From JAUIIK01 sp963709995 (GTDB taxonomy: Bacteria; Chloroflexota; Chloroflexia; Thermomicrobiales; CFX8), in contig CAVPYN010000008.1 in the NCBI GenBank assembly GCA_963709995.1, positions 186,001-250,000 on the forward strand: 64,000 nucleotides of DNA, in the 5' to 3' direction. A program made the position numbers and the translations under genes. The notes below the pieces were generated by a model. It was not told the origin of the DNA. It ran no database searches and saw only the letters and a list, made by a program, of their open reading frames with translations. Positions 54,342 to 63,393 of this stretch are shown here, piece after piece (the first letter of the stretch is position 1; the number at the start of each line of letters is the position of its first letter).

Positions 54342-54710
54342 ATGATTCAACAAGAATCCAGGCTCAAAGTCGCCGATAACTCAGGCGCTCGCGAAATACT
54401 TTGTATACGGGTGCTCGGCGGGTCCGGGCGCAAATATGCGGGTGTCGGGGATATCATCGTTGGATCGGTGAAGTCCGCGCAGCCGCGAAGCGGCGTCCGT
54501 AAGGGCGAAGTGGTACGGGCGGTCGTCGTTCGGACTGCCCAGGAGTACTCTCGTGAGGATGGTTCGCGAATTCGATTTGACGACAACGCTGCGGTCCTGA
54601 TCAATCCTCAGGGCAATCCGCGGGGCACGAGGATCTTTGGTCCGGTGGGGCGCGAGCTCCGGGAGCGTAATTTCATGCGCATCGTTTCGCTCGCGCCTGA
54701 GACGCTCTAA
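54342..54710 (+). CDS. rplN: Ribosomal protein uL14
   Basis: 122 residues. MIQQESRLKVADNSGAREI, VGDIIVGSVKSAQP, GEVVRAVVVRTAQEYSREDG and RIFGPVGRELRERNFMRIVSLAPE. The true start is ATG 54342; the frame extends further upstream without family match. Confidence 0.97.
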   Translation: MIQQESRLKVADNSGAREILCIRVLGGSGRKYAGVGDIIVGSVKSAQPRSGVRKGEVVRAVVVRTAQEYSREDGSRIRFDDNAAVLINPQGNPRGTRIFGPVGRELRERNFMRIVSLAPETL

Positions 54711-54762
54711 GGCATTCCGGTCGACTGGATAGACTCCGGCCGGCAATGAAAGATTATGGGGA

Positions 54763-55095
54763 ATGGCAACGAAGTTACTAACCGGAGATGAGGTTCTAGT
54801 CATTCGCGGCCGCGATCGCGGGGCGCGGGGCAGAATTCGGCGAAATATGATCACTGAGGGCATGGTGATCGTCGACGGCATCAACATCGTGCGTCGACAC
54901 CTCCCACGCCAGCAGAATGTCCAGCAGGGGGGCATCATCGAGCGGGAAGCGCCGCTCGATCGATCCAAGGTTATGCTGGTCTGTCCGACATGCGATCAAC
55001 CGACGCGGGTTAACTTCAGAATCGATGAAGACGGTACTAAGACTCGCATTTGCCGCAAATGTGACGCGGATATCCCGCGTCCCGAGGCGGACTAA
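54763..55095 (+). CDS. rplX: Ribosomal protein uL24
   Basis: 110 residues. The KOW motif is DEVLVIRGRDRGARGRIRR, then VIVDGINIVRRHLP and VMLVCPTCDQPTRV with a CxxC pair and a second CRKCDADIPRP at the C-terminus, a usual bacterial feature. Confidence 0.96.
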   Translation: MATKLLTGDEVLVIRGRDRGARGRIRRNMITEGMVIVDGINIVRRHLPRQQNVQQGGIIEREAPLDRSKVMLVCPTCDQPTRVNFRIDEDGTKTRICRKCDADIPRPEAD

Positions 55096-55125
55096 TTGGC
55101 AACATGCAGCGGGGAGTGATGTGAC

Positions 55126-55671
55126 ATGGCGGCTCGTCTGAAGGAACGCTACGTCGACGAGATTCGTCCGACGCTTCGGCGCGAATTCAACTATGCGAAT
55201 GATCTCGAAGTCCCGAAGCTCGACAAGATCGTGCTCAACATTGGAATTGGCGAAGCGATTCAAAACAACCGGGCGCTCGATGCGGCCGTCGAAGATCTAG
55301 CGGTGATCTCTGGCCAGCATCCGATTGTGACGCGATCAAAGAAGTCGATTGCTGCCTTCAGATTGCGAGAAGGTATGCCGGTTGGCGTAAAAGTCACTCT
55401 GCGCGGGCAGCGCATGTACGAATTCTACGACCGGCTGACGAACGCGGCGTTGCCGCGCATCAGGGATTTCCGGGGCGTGTCGCCAAATTCGTTCGACGGT
55501 CGCGGCAATTATACGCTTGGTCTGCAGGAGCAGATCATGTTTCCGGAGATCGATTACGACAAGATCGACAAAGTGCGTGGCCTTGAGGTCTCGATTGTGA
55601 CTACGGCCAGGACCGATGAAGAGGGTCGCCGTCTGCTCGCACTTCTCGGCATGCCGTTTCAGCAACTGTAA
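55126..55671 (+). CDS. rplE: Ribosomal protein uL5
   Basis: 181 residues. LKERYVDEIRPTLRREFNYAN, VPKLDKIVLNIGIGEAIQN, GQHPIVTRSKKSIAAFRLREG and NYTLGLQEQIMFPEIDYDKI. Binds 5S rRNA and the P-site tRNA. Confidence 0.97.
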   Translation: MAARLKERYVDEIRPTLRREFNYANDLEVPKLDKIVLNIGIGEAIQNNRALDAAVEDLAVISGQHPIVTRSKKSIAAFRLREGMPVGVKVTLRGQRMYEFYDRLTNAALPRIRDFRGVSPNSFDGRGNYTLGLQEQIMFPEIDYDKIDKVRGLEVSIVTTARTDEEGRRLLALLGMPFQQL

Positions 55672-55707
55672 GCAGATAGGTCAAAGGGGAGAGGAACCTC
55701 TGGTTCA

Positions 55708-55893
55708 ATGGCGAAGAAATCGATGATCGCAAAGGCAAATCGGCAACCGAAGTATGCTGTCCGGCAGCACAACCGGTGCAAGCGTTGCGGGCGGCCGCGA
55801 GCGTACATGCGCAAATTCGGCCTCTGCCGGATCTGTTTCCGGGAGCTCGCCCTGAGCGGCAAGCTGCCTGGCGTCACGAAGTCGAGTTGGTAG
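55708..55893 (+). CDS. rpsZ: Ribosomal protein uS14, zinc-binding type
   Basis: 61 residues. Two CxxC pairs, NRCKRCGRPRAYMRKFGLCRICFREL, mark the short zinc form found in Gram-positives, Chloroflexota and Thermus. Preceded by GGGGAGAGG. Confidence 0.97.
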   Translation: MAKKSMIAKANRQPKYAVRQHNRCKRCGRPRAYMRKFGLCRICFRELALSGKLPGVTKSSW

Positions 55894-55940
55894 GACAGCC
55901 CAGCACATTCCGGCCACATGTGTGGCGCGAGGAGAACTCT

Positions 55941-56342
55941 ATGAGTGTTACGACAGATCCAATAGCCGACATGCTGACGCGCATCCGAAATGCGGGTATG
56001 GCGCGCAAGGAAAGCACATCGATGCCAGCATCGAAGATGCTGGTAGCAATCGCTCAAATCCTTCAGCGAGAAGGATATGTAGCCGGATTTAACGTTCGTG
56101 AGGGTAAGCCGTACAACACACTCACGGTTTTTCTCAAGTACGGGTCGGACCGGTCCCACGCTATTCGCGAACTCAAGCGTGTGTCGAAGCCCGGCTTGCG
56201 CGTGTATGTTGCTCGCGACGAGATTCCACGCGTTCGCAACGGGCTTGGGATTTCAATTCTGACCACCTCACAAGGGGTTATGAGCGGAACCGAAGCTCGA
56301 AGGCAGGGGATTGGTGGCGAACTCCTTTGCACTGTGTTCTAG
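55941..56342 (+). CDS. rpsH: Ribosomal protein uS8
   Basis: 133 residues. SVTTDPIADMLTRIRNAGMARKES, the C-terminal RVRNGLGISILTTSQGVM and TEARRQGIGGELLCTVF. ATG 55941 follows GAGGAG by 6 bases; the longer open frame upstream overlaps rpsZ and is not real. Confidence 0.97.
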   Translation: MSVTTDPIADMLTRIRNAGMARKESTSMPASKMLVAIAQILQREGYVAGFNVREGKPYNTLTVFLKYGSDRSHAIRELKRVSKPGLRVYVARDEIPRVRNGLGISILTTSQGVMSGTEARRQGIGGELLCTVF

Positions 56343-56393
56343 TGCATCGGATGCTCTTCGGTCTGCTCGTTGTAGGCGCCCAGGGAGGAAACC

Positions 56394-56939
56394 ATGTCTC
56401 GAATAGGAAATAATCCGATCGACGTGCCCACCGGAGTTGACCTCGCCATCGATGGCCAGGACGTTCGCGTCAAAGGGCCTAAGGGAGAACTCATGCTGAC
56501 GGTGCGCGAACCGATCTCGGTGAGTCGCGACAACGGGAGCGTCGTCGTGTCGCGTCCAAACGATGCGCGAACGAATCGTTCGCTGCATGGACTTACGCGC
56601 ACGTTGATTAACAATATGGTTGTCGGGGTGACCGATGGATACACCAAGCGGTTGGAGATTCGAGGCGTCGGCTATCGCGCGGCTCTCGATGGCAAGGCGC
56701 TGGTGTTGACCGTTGGATATTCCCATCCAGTGCGTATGGAGCCAGTTGAGGGCATCGAGTATGTCGTCGACGGTAACACGAACATCAGCGTCACCGGCGT
56801 GGACAAGCAGCTTGTGGGCGAAGTGGCGGCCCGAATTCGTCGGGTCCGCCCGCCGGAGCCCTACAAGGGCAAGGGCATTCGGTATGTCGGAGAATTTGTG
56901 CGCCAGAAAGCTGGCAAGGCCGGCAAGGTTGGAACGTAG
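56394..56939 (+). CDS. rplF: Ribosomal protein uL6
   Basis: 181 residues. MSRIGNNPIDVPTGV, VKGPKGELML, KRLEIRGVGYRAALDGKALVLTVGYSHPV and RRVRPPEPYKGKGIRYVGE, which binds near the factor site. Confidence 0.97.
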   Translation: MSRIGNNPIDVPTGVDLAIDGQDVRVKGPKGELMLTVREPISVSRDNGSVVVSRPNDARTNRSLHGLTRTLINNMVVGVTDGYTKRLEIRGVGYRAALDGKALVLTVGYSHPVRMEPVEGIEYVVDGNTNISVTGVDKQLVGEVAARIRRVRPPEPYKGKGIRYVGEFVRQKAGKAGKVGT

Positions 56940-56973
56940 CTCACACGCGGCTGGTTGTTGAGGAGGATCTGAA

Positions 56974-57345
56974 GTGCGCTATCACTATAAATCTGGGCTG
57001 AGTCCACGGAAGCGGCGTCATCTTCGCGTGCGGGCGAAGCTTTCTGGAACAGCAGCGCGACCGCGCTTGAACGTCTTTCGAAGCTCGGCACATATGTACG
57101 CACAGCTTATCGACGATACGACCGGGCATACTCTCGTGTCCGCGTCCTCGATCGAGCCCGCAGTCCGGCAGGAGATGGCTGGAAAATCGAAGACCGAGCG
57201 TGCTTCCGCGGTGGGTGAATTGATTGGTAACCGGGCAAAGGCAGCCGGAGTTGAACAGGTCGTGTTCGATCGAGGCGGATTCAAGTATCACGGGCGCGTC
57301 AAAGCGCTCGCTGAAGGCGCGCGCGAGGCGGGGTTGAAGTTCTAG
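56974..57345 (+). CDS. rplR: Ribosomal protein uL18
   Basis: 123 residues. YKSGLSPRKRRHLRVRAKLSGTAARPRLNVFRSSAHMYAQLIDD, ending FDRGGFKYHGRVKALAEGAREAGLKF. GTG 56974 start after GAGGAG. 5S rRNA-binding. Confidence 0.96.
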   Translation: MRYHYKSGLSPRKRRHLRVRAKLSGTAARPRLNVFRSSAHMYAQLIDDTTGHTLVSASSIEPAVRQEMAGKSKTERASAVGELIGNRAKAAGVEQVVFDRGGFKYHGRVKALAEGAREAGLKF

Positions 57346-57399
57346 CAGGACGACCGTGATAGCGTCAGTACAGTAAACGGATTGAAGTGAGATAGCGTT

Positions 57400-57960
57400 A
57401 TGGCAGATCGAAATCGGAGGCGGTCGCGACGTCGCGACGATGAGCCTCGAGAATTTGAAGAACGAGTCGTCCAGATCAACCGCGTGTCTAAGGTTGCACA
57501 GGGCGGGCGGCGGTTTTCTTTTGGAAGTGTCGTCGTTGTCGGTGACGGCAAAGGTCGAGTCGGCGTTGGACTGGGCAAAGCTGGTGAGGTGCCCGAGTCG
57601 ATTCGCAAGGGTGTGGAACAAGCCCGAAGGAGCCTGATCGAGGTGCCCCTCTCTGGAACGACGATACCGCACGATATTGAGGTAAAAGATGGCGGGGCTC
57701 GGGTAATGCTCCGGCCGGCCGCGCCGGGAACAGGCGTGATTGCCGGTGGCGCCGTGCGAGCGGTCGTTGAGCTTGCCGGTGTGCGAGACATTCTCGCGAA
57801 GTCGCTTGGGTCCAACAATCCGCTCAATGTGGCTCGGGCAACCATCAAGGCTCTGCAGGAGCTTGAATCGCCTCAGGATGTTGCGCGACGGCGAGGCGTG
57901 CCGGAGGCATCGTTGCTGCCTCGCGTCGTGCGCGAGGCGGCTGAAGCGAGCGCGCAATGA
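57400..57960 (+). CDS. rpsE: Ribosomal protein uS5
   Basis: 186 residues. FEERVVQINRVSKVAQGGRRFSF, VVVGDGKGRVGVGLGKAGEVPES, GTTIPHDIEVKDGGARVML and VRDILAKSLGSNNPLNVARAT. Overlaps rpmD by 4 bases. Confidence 0.97.
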   Translation: MADRNRRRSRRRDDEPREFEERVVQINRVSKVAQGGRRFSFGSVVVVGDGKGRVGVGLGKAGEVPESIRKGVEQARRSLIEVPLSGTTIPHDIEVKDGGARVMLRPAAPGTGVIAGGAVRAVVELAGVRDILAKSLGSNNPLNVARATIKALQELESPQDVARRRGVPEASLLPRVVREAAEASAQ

Positions 57961-58169
57961 GCGCGGACACGATTCGAATAACCTATGTGAAAAGCGTTTA
58001 CGGGTATCGGGATGACCAGGCGCAGACCATCAGATCGCTCGGACTCTATCGGCTCAACCAGACTGTGGTGCGGCCAGACACGCCAGATGTTCGGGGAATG
58101 GTCAACAAAGTCAGTCATCTTGTTGTCGTCGAGCCAGGAGATGCCGACGCCACCGATTCAGAATCCTAG
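57957..58169 (+). CDS. rpmD: Ribosomal protein uL30
   Basis: 70 residues. IRITYVKSVYGYRDDQAQTIRSLGLYRLNQTVVRPDTPDVRGMVNKVSHLVVVE is a complete uL30. The ATGA overlap with rpsE indicates coupling. Confidence 0.95.
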   Translation: MSADTIRITYVKSVYGYRDDQAQTIRSLGLYRLNQTVVRPDTPDVRGMVNKVSHLVVVEPGDADATDSES

Positions 58170-58201
58170 GCTCAAAGGGAAGCTGCGAGGACGGTAACTC
58201 G

Positions 58202-58648
58202 ATGGAATTGCATGATTTGAAACCAGCTGAAGGCTCCACGCGAGACCGCAAACGTGTGGGCCGCGGCCATGGGTCTGGACACGTAAAGACGGCGGGCCGT
58301 GGCACGAAAGGGCAGAAGTCCCGATCTGGCGGTCGCACGCGTCCGGGCTTTGAAGGCGGGCAGAACCCTATCTACCAGCGCATGCCGTACAAGCGGGGAT
58401 TCAAGAACTATTTCAAGAAGGAATTCGAGATCATCAATGTCGGGACAATCTCTGAATTCGAGCTTGAAAGTCCAGTTACTCCGGAATCGTTGGTCGAGCG
58501 AGGTCTGATTCGATCAACGAGCGTTCCGTTAAAGATTCTCGGCGAAGGCGAGTTGTCAGGCTCGCTTGTCGTGCGCGCCCATAAGTTCTCAGCATCGGCT
58601 CGCCAGAAGATCGAGGCGGCTGGCGGTACTGCGGAGGTTATTGACTAA
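58202..58648 (+). CDS. rplO: Ribosomal protein uL15
   Basis: 148 residues. MELHDLKPAEGSTRDRKRVGRGHGSGHVKTAGRGTKGQKSRSGG, FEGGQNPIYQRMPYKRGF, and a C-terminal domain with SGSLVVRAHKFSASARQKIEAAGG. Its stop overlaps the secY start by one base. Confidence 0.97.
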   Translation: MELHDLKPAEGSTRDRKRVGRGHGSGHVKTAGRGTKGQKSRSGGRTRPGFEGGQNPIYQRMPYKRGFKNYFKKEFEIINVGTISEFELESPVTPESLVERGLIRSTSVPLKILGEGELSGSLVVRAHKFSASARQKIEAAGGTAEVID

Positions 58649-59946
58649 TGCTTGAAGCCGCGATCAACTCATTCCGAATTCCGGAGTTGCGGCGACGAAT
58701 CATATTCACGCTCGTCATTCTGATTATCTTCCGATTCATCGCGACGGTTCCGATCCCCGGGGTGGATCGCGACGCCCTCAACACGTTACTCGAACAGAAC
58801 GAGTTGCTCGGTGTTCTGAACTTGTTTTCCGGATCGACGCTGAGTAATTTCTCGATCGCGGCGCTTGGTGTTTATCCGTACATCACCGCTTCGATCATCA
58901 TGCAGCTGATGACCCCGATCATTCCGCGGCTCGATGAATTGTCGAAAGAGGGTGAGAGCGGCAGACGGCAGATTAATCGTTACCAGCACTGGTTGACGGT
59001 GCCGCTGGCTCTGTTGCAGGGATATGGCCAGATCATCCTGATGCAGAATCAGGGTGTTATTGAGAATTTCGGACTCTTTTCAAGCGACACATGGCTCCAT
59101 TCGCTAGCAATTCTCTTGACTCTCACAGCTGGAACGATCGTGCTGGTCTGGTTTGGTGAATTGATCACGGAGAGCGGCATCGGAAACGGCATTTCGATCA
59201 TCATCTTTGGTGGCATCGTCGCAACCTTGCCCTCGTCGGTCGGCAATCTTGTCTTTGGAAGCACATTCCAGGACAACGTGATCGGGACCGCCGCCTTTAT
59301 CGTCCTTGGTCTCCTTACTATCGTCGGAATCGTCCGACTTAACGAAGGTCAGCGGCGGATACCGGTACATCACGCCAAGCGCGTGCGCAGGGGAAGGATG
59401 TATGGTGGAAGTTCTACGTACATTCCCCTCAAGGTAAATTCTGCCGGGATGATCCCGCTCATCTTTGCTGTCTCGATCATGGTGTTTCCGGGGCTCGTGG
59501 CGAACTTCCTCACAGGTTCGGAGCGACCGTGGCTCAGAGATCTTTCCTCTGACCTTGCGAACTTCTTCGATGCGAATACGCTTCAGTACCAACTCGTGTA
59601 TTTCTTCATGGTCGTCCTCTTTACCTACTTCTACACGATGGTCGTGTTTCAGCAACAAAACATCGCTGAAAACCTTCAGCGGCAGGGCGCGTTCATACCG
59701 GGAATCCGGCCCGGCGCAAATACGAACAGATATTTGACCGGTGTTCTTACGCGGATCACGCTTGTTGGGGCACTCGGACTCGGGACAGTTGCGGTACTCC
59801 CATACTTCGTGTCCCAATTGACCGGCATTCAAACTCTCTTCCTTGGCGCGACGTCGTTGCTGATCGTAGTGGGTGTCGCGGTAGACACAATGCGTCAGCT
59901 CGAAGCACAACTGATGATGCGTAACTATGACGGTTTCATTAGTTAG
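58648..59946 (+). CDS. secY: Preprotein translocase subunit SecY
   Basis: 432 residues and ten membrane segments forming the protein-conducting channel. Motifs: IFTLVILIIFRFIATVPIPGVD in TM1, ALGVYPYITASIIMQL (plug/TM2), ELITESGIGNGISIIIFGG, HHAKRVRRGRMYGGSSTYIPLKVNSAGMIPLIFA and the C-terminal RQLEAQLMMRNYDGFI. Full length, unbroken. Coupled to rplO. Confidence 0.98.
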   Translation: MLEAAINSFRIPELRRRIIFTLVILIIFRFIATVPIPGVDRDALNTLLEQNELLGVLNLFSGSTLSNFSIAALGVYPYITASIIMQLMTPIIPRLDELSKEGESGRRQINRYQHWLTVPLALLQGYGQIILMQNQGVIENFGLFSSDTWLHSLAILLTLTAGTIVLVWFGELITESGIGNGISIIIFGGIVATLPSSVGNLVFGSTFQDNVIGTAAFIVLGLLTIVGIVRLNEGQRRIPVHHAKRVRRGRMYGGSSTYIPLKVNSAGMIPLIFAVSIMVFPGLVANFLTGSERPWLRDLSSDLANFFDANTLQYQLVYFFMVVLFTYFYTMVVFQQQNIAENLQRQGAFIPGIRPGANTNRYLTGVLTRITLVGALGLGTVAVLPYFVSQLTGIQTLFLGATSLLIVVGVAVDTMRQLEAQLMMRNYDGFIS

Positions 59947-59988
59947 CTCAGTTGGCTCGGGCTAATGGTGCAAGAAATTTCTCGCTTG

Positions 59989-60024
59989 AAGGGCCAGGTG
60001 GCGCACCGCTCGCAACTGGCCCTT
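59989..60024 (+). terminator. Hairpin between secY and adk
   Basis: AAGGGCCAG (59989-59997) pairs with CTGGCCCTT (60016-60024). No T-run follows, so it may be a processing or attenuation structure instead of a full terminator. Confidence 0.4.
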
Positions 60025-60049
60025 TCAGCTTGGCGTAAGAAAGGATGAA

Positions 60050-60670
60050 ATGAAGCACGCGGTGATAATCGGTCCTCAAGGTGCTGGTAAAGGGACGCAG
60101 GCGGCGCGCTTGGCTTCCGCGTTCAACTTACTCCACCTGTCGACTGGCGATATCTTCAGAGCGCTGATGATGACAGACTCAGAGCTTGCAGGAAAGGTAC
60201 GCTCCTACATTGACCAGGGCGTGCTTGTGCCGGATGATCTCACGGCGAGCGTGTTGTTCGCAGCGTTGGATGATCGCGCTCGAATAGCGCAACCGAAAGG
60301 CGCGCTTTTCGACGGCTATCCTCGTAATGCTGCCCAGGCTGAGGTGCTGGATAACACGATTGCCGACCGTGGCGACGAGCTCGTTGCAGTAATTCATCTT
60401 GATGTGCCGCTTGACGTGCTTCGAGAACGTATCGCCGGCAGAGCGGCTGAGGAAGGCAGGTCCGACGACACGCCCGAAGCGCTCGAGCGTCGCCTCCAGA
60501 TCTACTTCGACGAAACCCGGCCGTTGATCGACCGTTGGCGCTCGGAGGGCATTGTTGTGGATATCGACGGCGACCAGACAGTTGAGGACGTTGCGTCCGA
60601 CATAAGATCCGCTCTGGAATCTGTCTACCAAGACGGCAGCGGAAGTAGCGGCGATGCCGATCCACATTAA
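60050..60670 (+). CDS. adk: Adenylate kinase
   Basis: 206 residues. P-loop IIGPQGAGKGTQAARLA, HLSTGDIFRALM, GALFDGYPRNAAQAEVLD and ERIAGRAAEEGRSDDTPEALERRL, with a short lid that lacks the zinc cysteines. It interconverts ATP+AMP and 2 ADP. Overlaps map by 17 bases; the secY-adk-map order is common in bacteria. Confidence 0.97.
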   Translation: MKHAVIIGPQGAGKGTQAARLASAFNLLHLSTGDIFRALMMTDSELAGKVRSYIDQGVLVPDDLTASVLFAALDDRARIAQPKGALFDGYPRNAAQAEVLDNTIADRGDELVAVIHLDVPLDVLRERIAGRAAEEGRSDDTPEALERRLQIYFDETRPLIDRWRSEGIVVDIDGDQTVEDVASDIRSALESVYQDGSGSSGDADPH

Positions 60671-61412
60671 GTCTCCGGAAGATATCGAAAAAATGCGAAT
60701 TGCCGGCGATGCCGTAGCGCGGGTCCACGCCTTGATGGCAGGGATGGTAGCGCCCGGCGTTTACACCGCTGAACTGGATCTTGCGGCTCGACGTCTGATC
60801 GAGGAGGCGGGCGGCACGCCGTCCTTTCTGAATTACAACGGCTTTCCCGGTTCGATTTGTGCGTCAGTTGGGCGTGAGGTTGTCCATGGGATCCCTGGGG
60901 ATCGGCAGCTCAAAGAAGGCGAAATCATTTCCATCGACGTCGGGGCCTTCATCAACGGATTTCACGGAGACGCGGCGGTGACCTATGCAGTGGGCTCTAT
61001 ATCGCCCGAACTCGAAGCATTGATTGCATCGGCCGAGCGGGCGTTCGAAGCGGGCCGCCGGGCGGCCAGAGTAGGACATCGTGTCGGTGACATATCGGCG
61101 GCCGTGCAATCGTCGATAGAGGCCGATGGCTATGGAATTGTCCGGCACTACGGGGGCCACGGGATAGGTCGGCGGATGCACGAGGATCCATCGATCCCCA
61201 ATCTGGGTACAGCAGGCACTGGAGCCCACCTACAATCGGGGATGACGCTGGCAATTGAACCGATGCTGACGTTGGGCAGCCCGGACACCATCGAATTGGA
61301 AGATGGTTGGACTGTAGTCACTGCGGACGGCACGGCCTCGGCGCATTTCGAGCACACAATTGTGATTAACGATAACGAGGCGGAGATTCTGACAAAGATC
61401 CATGAAGAGTGA
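60654..61412 (+). CDS. map: Methionine aminopeptidase type I
   Basis: 252 residues. Metal-binding motifs: SIDVGAFINGFHGDAAVTY (both Asp), HYGGHGIGRRMHEDPSIPN (His), LAIEPMLTLG (Glu) and AHFEHTIVIND (Glu). It removes the initiator Met from new proteins. No N-terminal SH3-binding extension. Starts inside the end of adk. Confidence 0.97.
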   Translation: MPIHIKSPEDIEKMRIAGDAVARVHALMAGMVAPGVYTAELDLAARRLIEEAGGTPSFLNYNGFPGSICASVGREVVHGIPGDRQLKEGEIISIDVGAFINGFHGDAAVTYAVGSISPELEALIASAERAFEAGRRAARVGHRVGDISAAVQSSIEADGYGIVRHYGGHGIGRRMHEDPSIPNLGTAGTGAHLQSGMTLAIEPMLTLGSPDTIELEDGWTVVTADGTASAHFEHTIVINDNEAEILTKIHEE

Positions 61413-61426
61413 TATAGTAGAGGGCT

Positions 61427-61451
61427 GTGATGCGCCTCACGAGCGCATCAC
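61427..61451 (+). other. Hairpin in the map-infA gap
   Basis: GTGATGCGC (61427-61435) pairs with GCGCATCAC (61443-61451) over a seven-base loop, 28 bases upstream of infA. Possible regulatory or processing structure. Confidence 0.4.
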
Positions 61452-61478
61452 TTGTGCTGTCCCTGTATCGGAGGTTGT

Positions 61479-61700
61479 TTGGCCAAGAAGGATGTCATTG
61501 AAGTAGAAGGAAAAGTGACCGAGCCTCTTCCTAACGCGATGTTTCGCGTTGAGCTCGACAACGGGCACGAGGTTCTCGCGCACATTTCCGGAAAGCTGCG
61601 CATGCACTATATCCGTATTTCACCGGGTGACCGGGTGCGCGTTGAGCTTTCACCGTACGACTTGACGCGTGGCCGGATCACCTACCGGTTGCGGGCGTAG
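61479..61700 (+). CDS. infA: Translation initiation factor IF-1
   Basis: 73 residues. AKKDVIEVEGKVTEPLPNAMFRVELDNGHEVLAHISGKLRMHYIRISPGDRVRVELSPYDL is a complete IF-1 OB-fold. The start is TTG 61479 with GGAGG (61470-61474) a few bases upstream; the frame opens earlier at 61452 with no family match. Confidence 0.96.
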   Translation: MAKKDVIEVEGKVTEPLPNAMFRVELDNGHEVLAHISGKLRMHYIRISPGDRVRVELSPYDLTRGRITYRLRA

Positions 61701-61756
61701 CGCTAAGGCAGGAGCGAGCCGGGTCACTGGTTCGTAGCCGGGGAAGCAGGAATCAC

Positions 61757-61870
61757 ATGAAGGTATCGGCATCGGTCAAGCGTCGCTGCGAGCGCTGCAA
61801 AATTATCAAGAGGCGTGGAGTGGTCCGCGTCATTTGCGTTAATCCAAAGCACAAGCAGCGCCAGGGCTAG
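61757..61870 (+). CDS. rpmJ: Ribosomal protein bL36
   Basis: 37 residues: MKVSASVKRRCERCKIIKRR then VICVNPKHKQRQG. The zinc-binding pattern C-x2-C-x12-C-x4-H is complete. A gene this short is easily missed by ORF finders. Confidence 0.96.
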   Translation: MKVSASVKRRCERCKIIKRRGVVRVICVNPKHKQRQG

Positions 61871-61894
61871 CAATAACACGGGAGAAGGGTGATC

Positions 61895-62269
61895 ATGGCT
61901 CGTATCGCCGGGGTCGACATTCCACGCGACAAGACAGTGGGCGTCAGCCTCACCTACATTTATGGGATTGGGTCGACGGCGAGCGCGAAGATCCTCGATG
62001 AAGTTGGCGTCGATCCTTCCGCTCGAGTCAGGGACCTCACTGAAGCAGAGGTCACTCGGCTTCGAGAGGTGATCGAACGTGACTACATCGTAGAGGGCGA
62101 CCTCCGCCGTGAAGTGCAGATGAACATAAAGCGACTGATGGATATCGGGTGCTATCGAGGACTTCGCCATCGACGAGGTATGCCCGTTCGTGGGCAACGA
62201 ACTCGAACAAATGCCCGAAGTCGCCGCGGTCCGAAGCGCACGGTTAGTCGCCGGCGTAGAACGGTCTAG
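61895..62269 (+). CDS. rpsM: Ribosomal protein uS13
   Basis: 124 residues. MARIAGVDIPRDKTVGVSLTYIYGIG, YIVEGDLRREVQMNIKRLMDIGCYRGLRHRRGMPVRGQRTRTNARSRRGP. ATG 61895 follows GGAGAAGGG; a GTG two codons earlier is possible. Confidence 0.97.
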   Translation: MARIAGVDIPRDKTVGVSLTYIYGIGSTASAKILDEVGVDPSARVRDLTEAEVTRLREVIERDYIVEGDLRREVQMNIKRLMDIGCYRGLRHRRGMPVRGQRTRTNARSRRGPKRTVSRRRRTV

Positions 62270-62345
62270 CTGGGACAGCACACCCATTGTGTCAAGTTCT
62301 ATTGCTGAATTTGATAGCGGGGATTGAGAAAGGTTTCTTGAACTG

Positions 62346-62750
62346 ATGGCAGATCGACGAAGCGGGCGCGGCCGAACCAGGGTGCGAAGGCGAGATCGCA
62401 AGAACATCCCGCGGGGGCGTGCTTATGTGCGTTCGACTTTCAACAACACGATCGTGACGCTCACCGACCCACAGGGCAACGCAGTTTCGTGGGCGAGCGC
62501 TGGAGGTTCTGGGTTCAGAGGCTCACGCAAGAGCACTCCGTATGCTGCCCAAGTGACCGCCGAAAGCGCTGCACGCAAGGCGATGGAACACGGGATGCGC
62601 GAAGTAGAGGTGATCGTGACCGGCCCCGGAGCTGGCCGCGAAATGGCGATTCGGGCGTTAGCTGCAGCCGGGTTGCAGGTCACGTCGATAGCCGACCGCA
62701 CGCCGATTCCGCACAATGGATGTCGACCAAGAAAGCGTCGCCGCAACTAG
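62346..62750 (+). CDS. rpsK: Ribosomal protein uS11
   Basis: 134 residues. GRAYVRSTFNNTIVTLTDPQGNAVSWASAG, TPYAAQVTAESAARKAMEHGM and the C-terminal DRTPIPHNGCRPRKRRR. Last complete gene of the alpha-operon region in this window. Confidence 0.97.
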   Translation: MADRRSGRGRTRVRRRDRKNIPRGRAYVRSTFNNTIVTLTDPQGNAVSWASAGGSGFRGSRKSTPYAAQVTAESAARKAMEHGMREVEVIVTGPGAGREMAIRALAAAGLQVTSIADRTPIPHNGCRPRKRRRN

Positions 62751-62835
62751 TAGTCATTTCAGCCTCGCGGCGATACGTGCGCAAGGATCCGGCGCGAAGA
62801 CATGTCAGATTTCAATGGGGAGAATCGGGAACTAG

Positions 62836-62907
62836 ATGGCTAGATATCGTGGACCAAGTGTCCGGCAGAGCAGGCGAGCAGGCGTTCCGCTGGACGAAAA
62901 GTCCGAT
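62836..62907 (+). pseudogene. rpsD: Ribosomal protein uS4, first ~24 codons only, then foreign sequence
   Basis: MARYRGPSVRQSRRAG matches the uS4 N-terminus (usual MARYxGPxCRxCRRxG), at the place where rpsD is expected after rpsK. The homology stops at about codon 20-24 and changes into a transposase. Most likely the contig was misjoined here, rather than the essential gene being broken. rpoA and rplQ, expected next, are absent. Confidence 0.7.
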
Positions 62908-63393
62908 GTATGTGTCGGCACCAGTCGCGATACTTCCGAGTTTGCCGTAGATTCTATCCGTACATGGTGGCAAAAGGCCGGTTCACGCCACTATCCTGAT
63001 GCCGATCGTTTACTCATCCTTGCCGATTGTGGTGGAAGCAATGGCTACAGAATCCGGCTTTGGAAACAGCAACTGCAGATCAGTCTTTGCGACCGCTTTG
63101 GGCTGCAGGTTAAAGTATGTCATTATCCACCCGGTTCCTCCAAGTGGAATCCCATCGAACACCGCATGTTTTCTTTCATTAGCAACAACTGGGCAGCACA
63201 ACCTTTGCTTGATTACGAAGCTGTGTTGAAATTCATCCGGACGACTAAAACTGCGACAGGGTTGAATATCCGAGCTCTTCTTAACACGAAAAGTTACCAT
63301 AAAGGTAAGAAGGTCTCTGACCAACAAATGAATAAAATAAACTTGGAACGATATACTCAACGACCAAATTGGAACTATTCGATCTCACCATGA
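62908..63393 (+). mobile_element. ISAzo13-family transposase, C-terminal half
   Basis: About 160 residues in frame with the rpsD fragment. VGTSRDTSEFAVDSIRTWW, LLILADCGGSNGYRIRLW, CHYPPGSSKWNPIEHRMFSFISNNW and KVSDQQMNKINLERY ending NWNYSISP are hallmark segments of ISAzo13-type DDE transposases. The N-terminal half and any terminal inverted repeat are missing. Base composition is clearly more AT-rich than the chromosome. Confidence 0.85.

Noticed and set aside
56941..57957. 338-residue minus-strand open frame
   Set aside because: Runs antisense through rplR and rpsE, which are certain genes.
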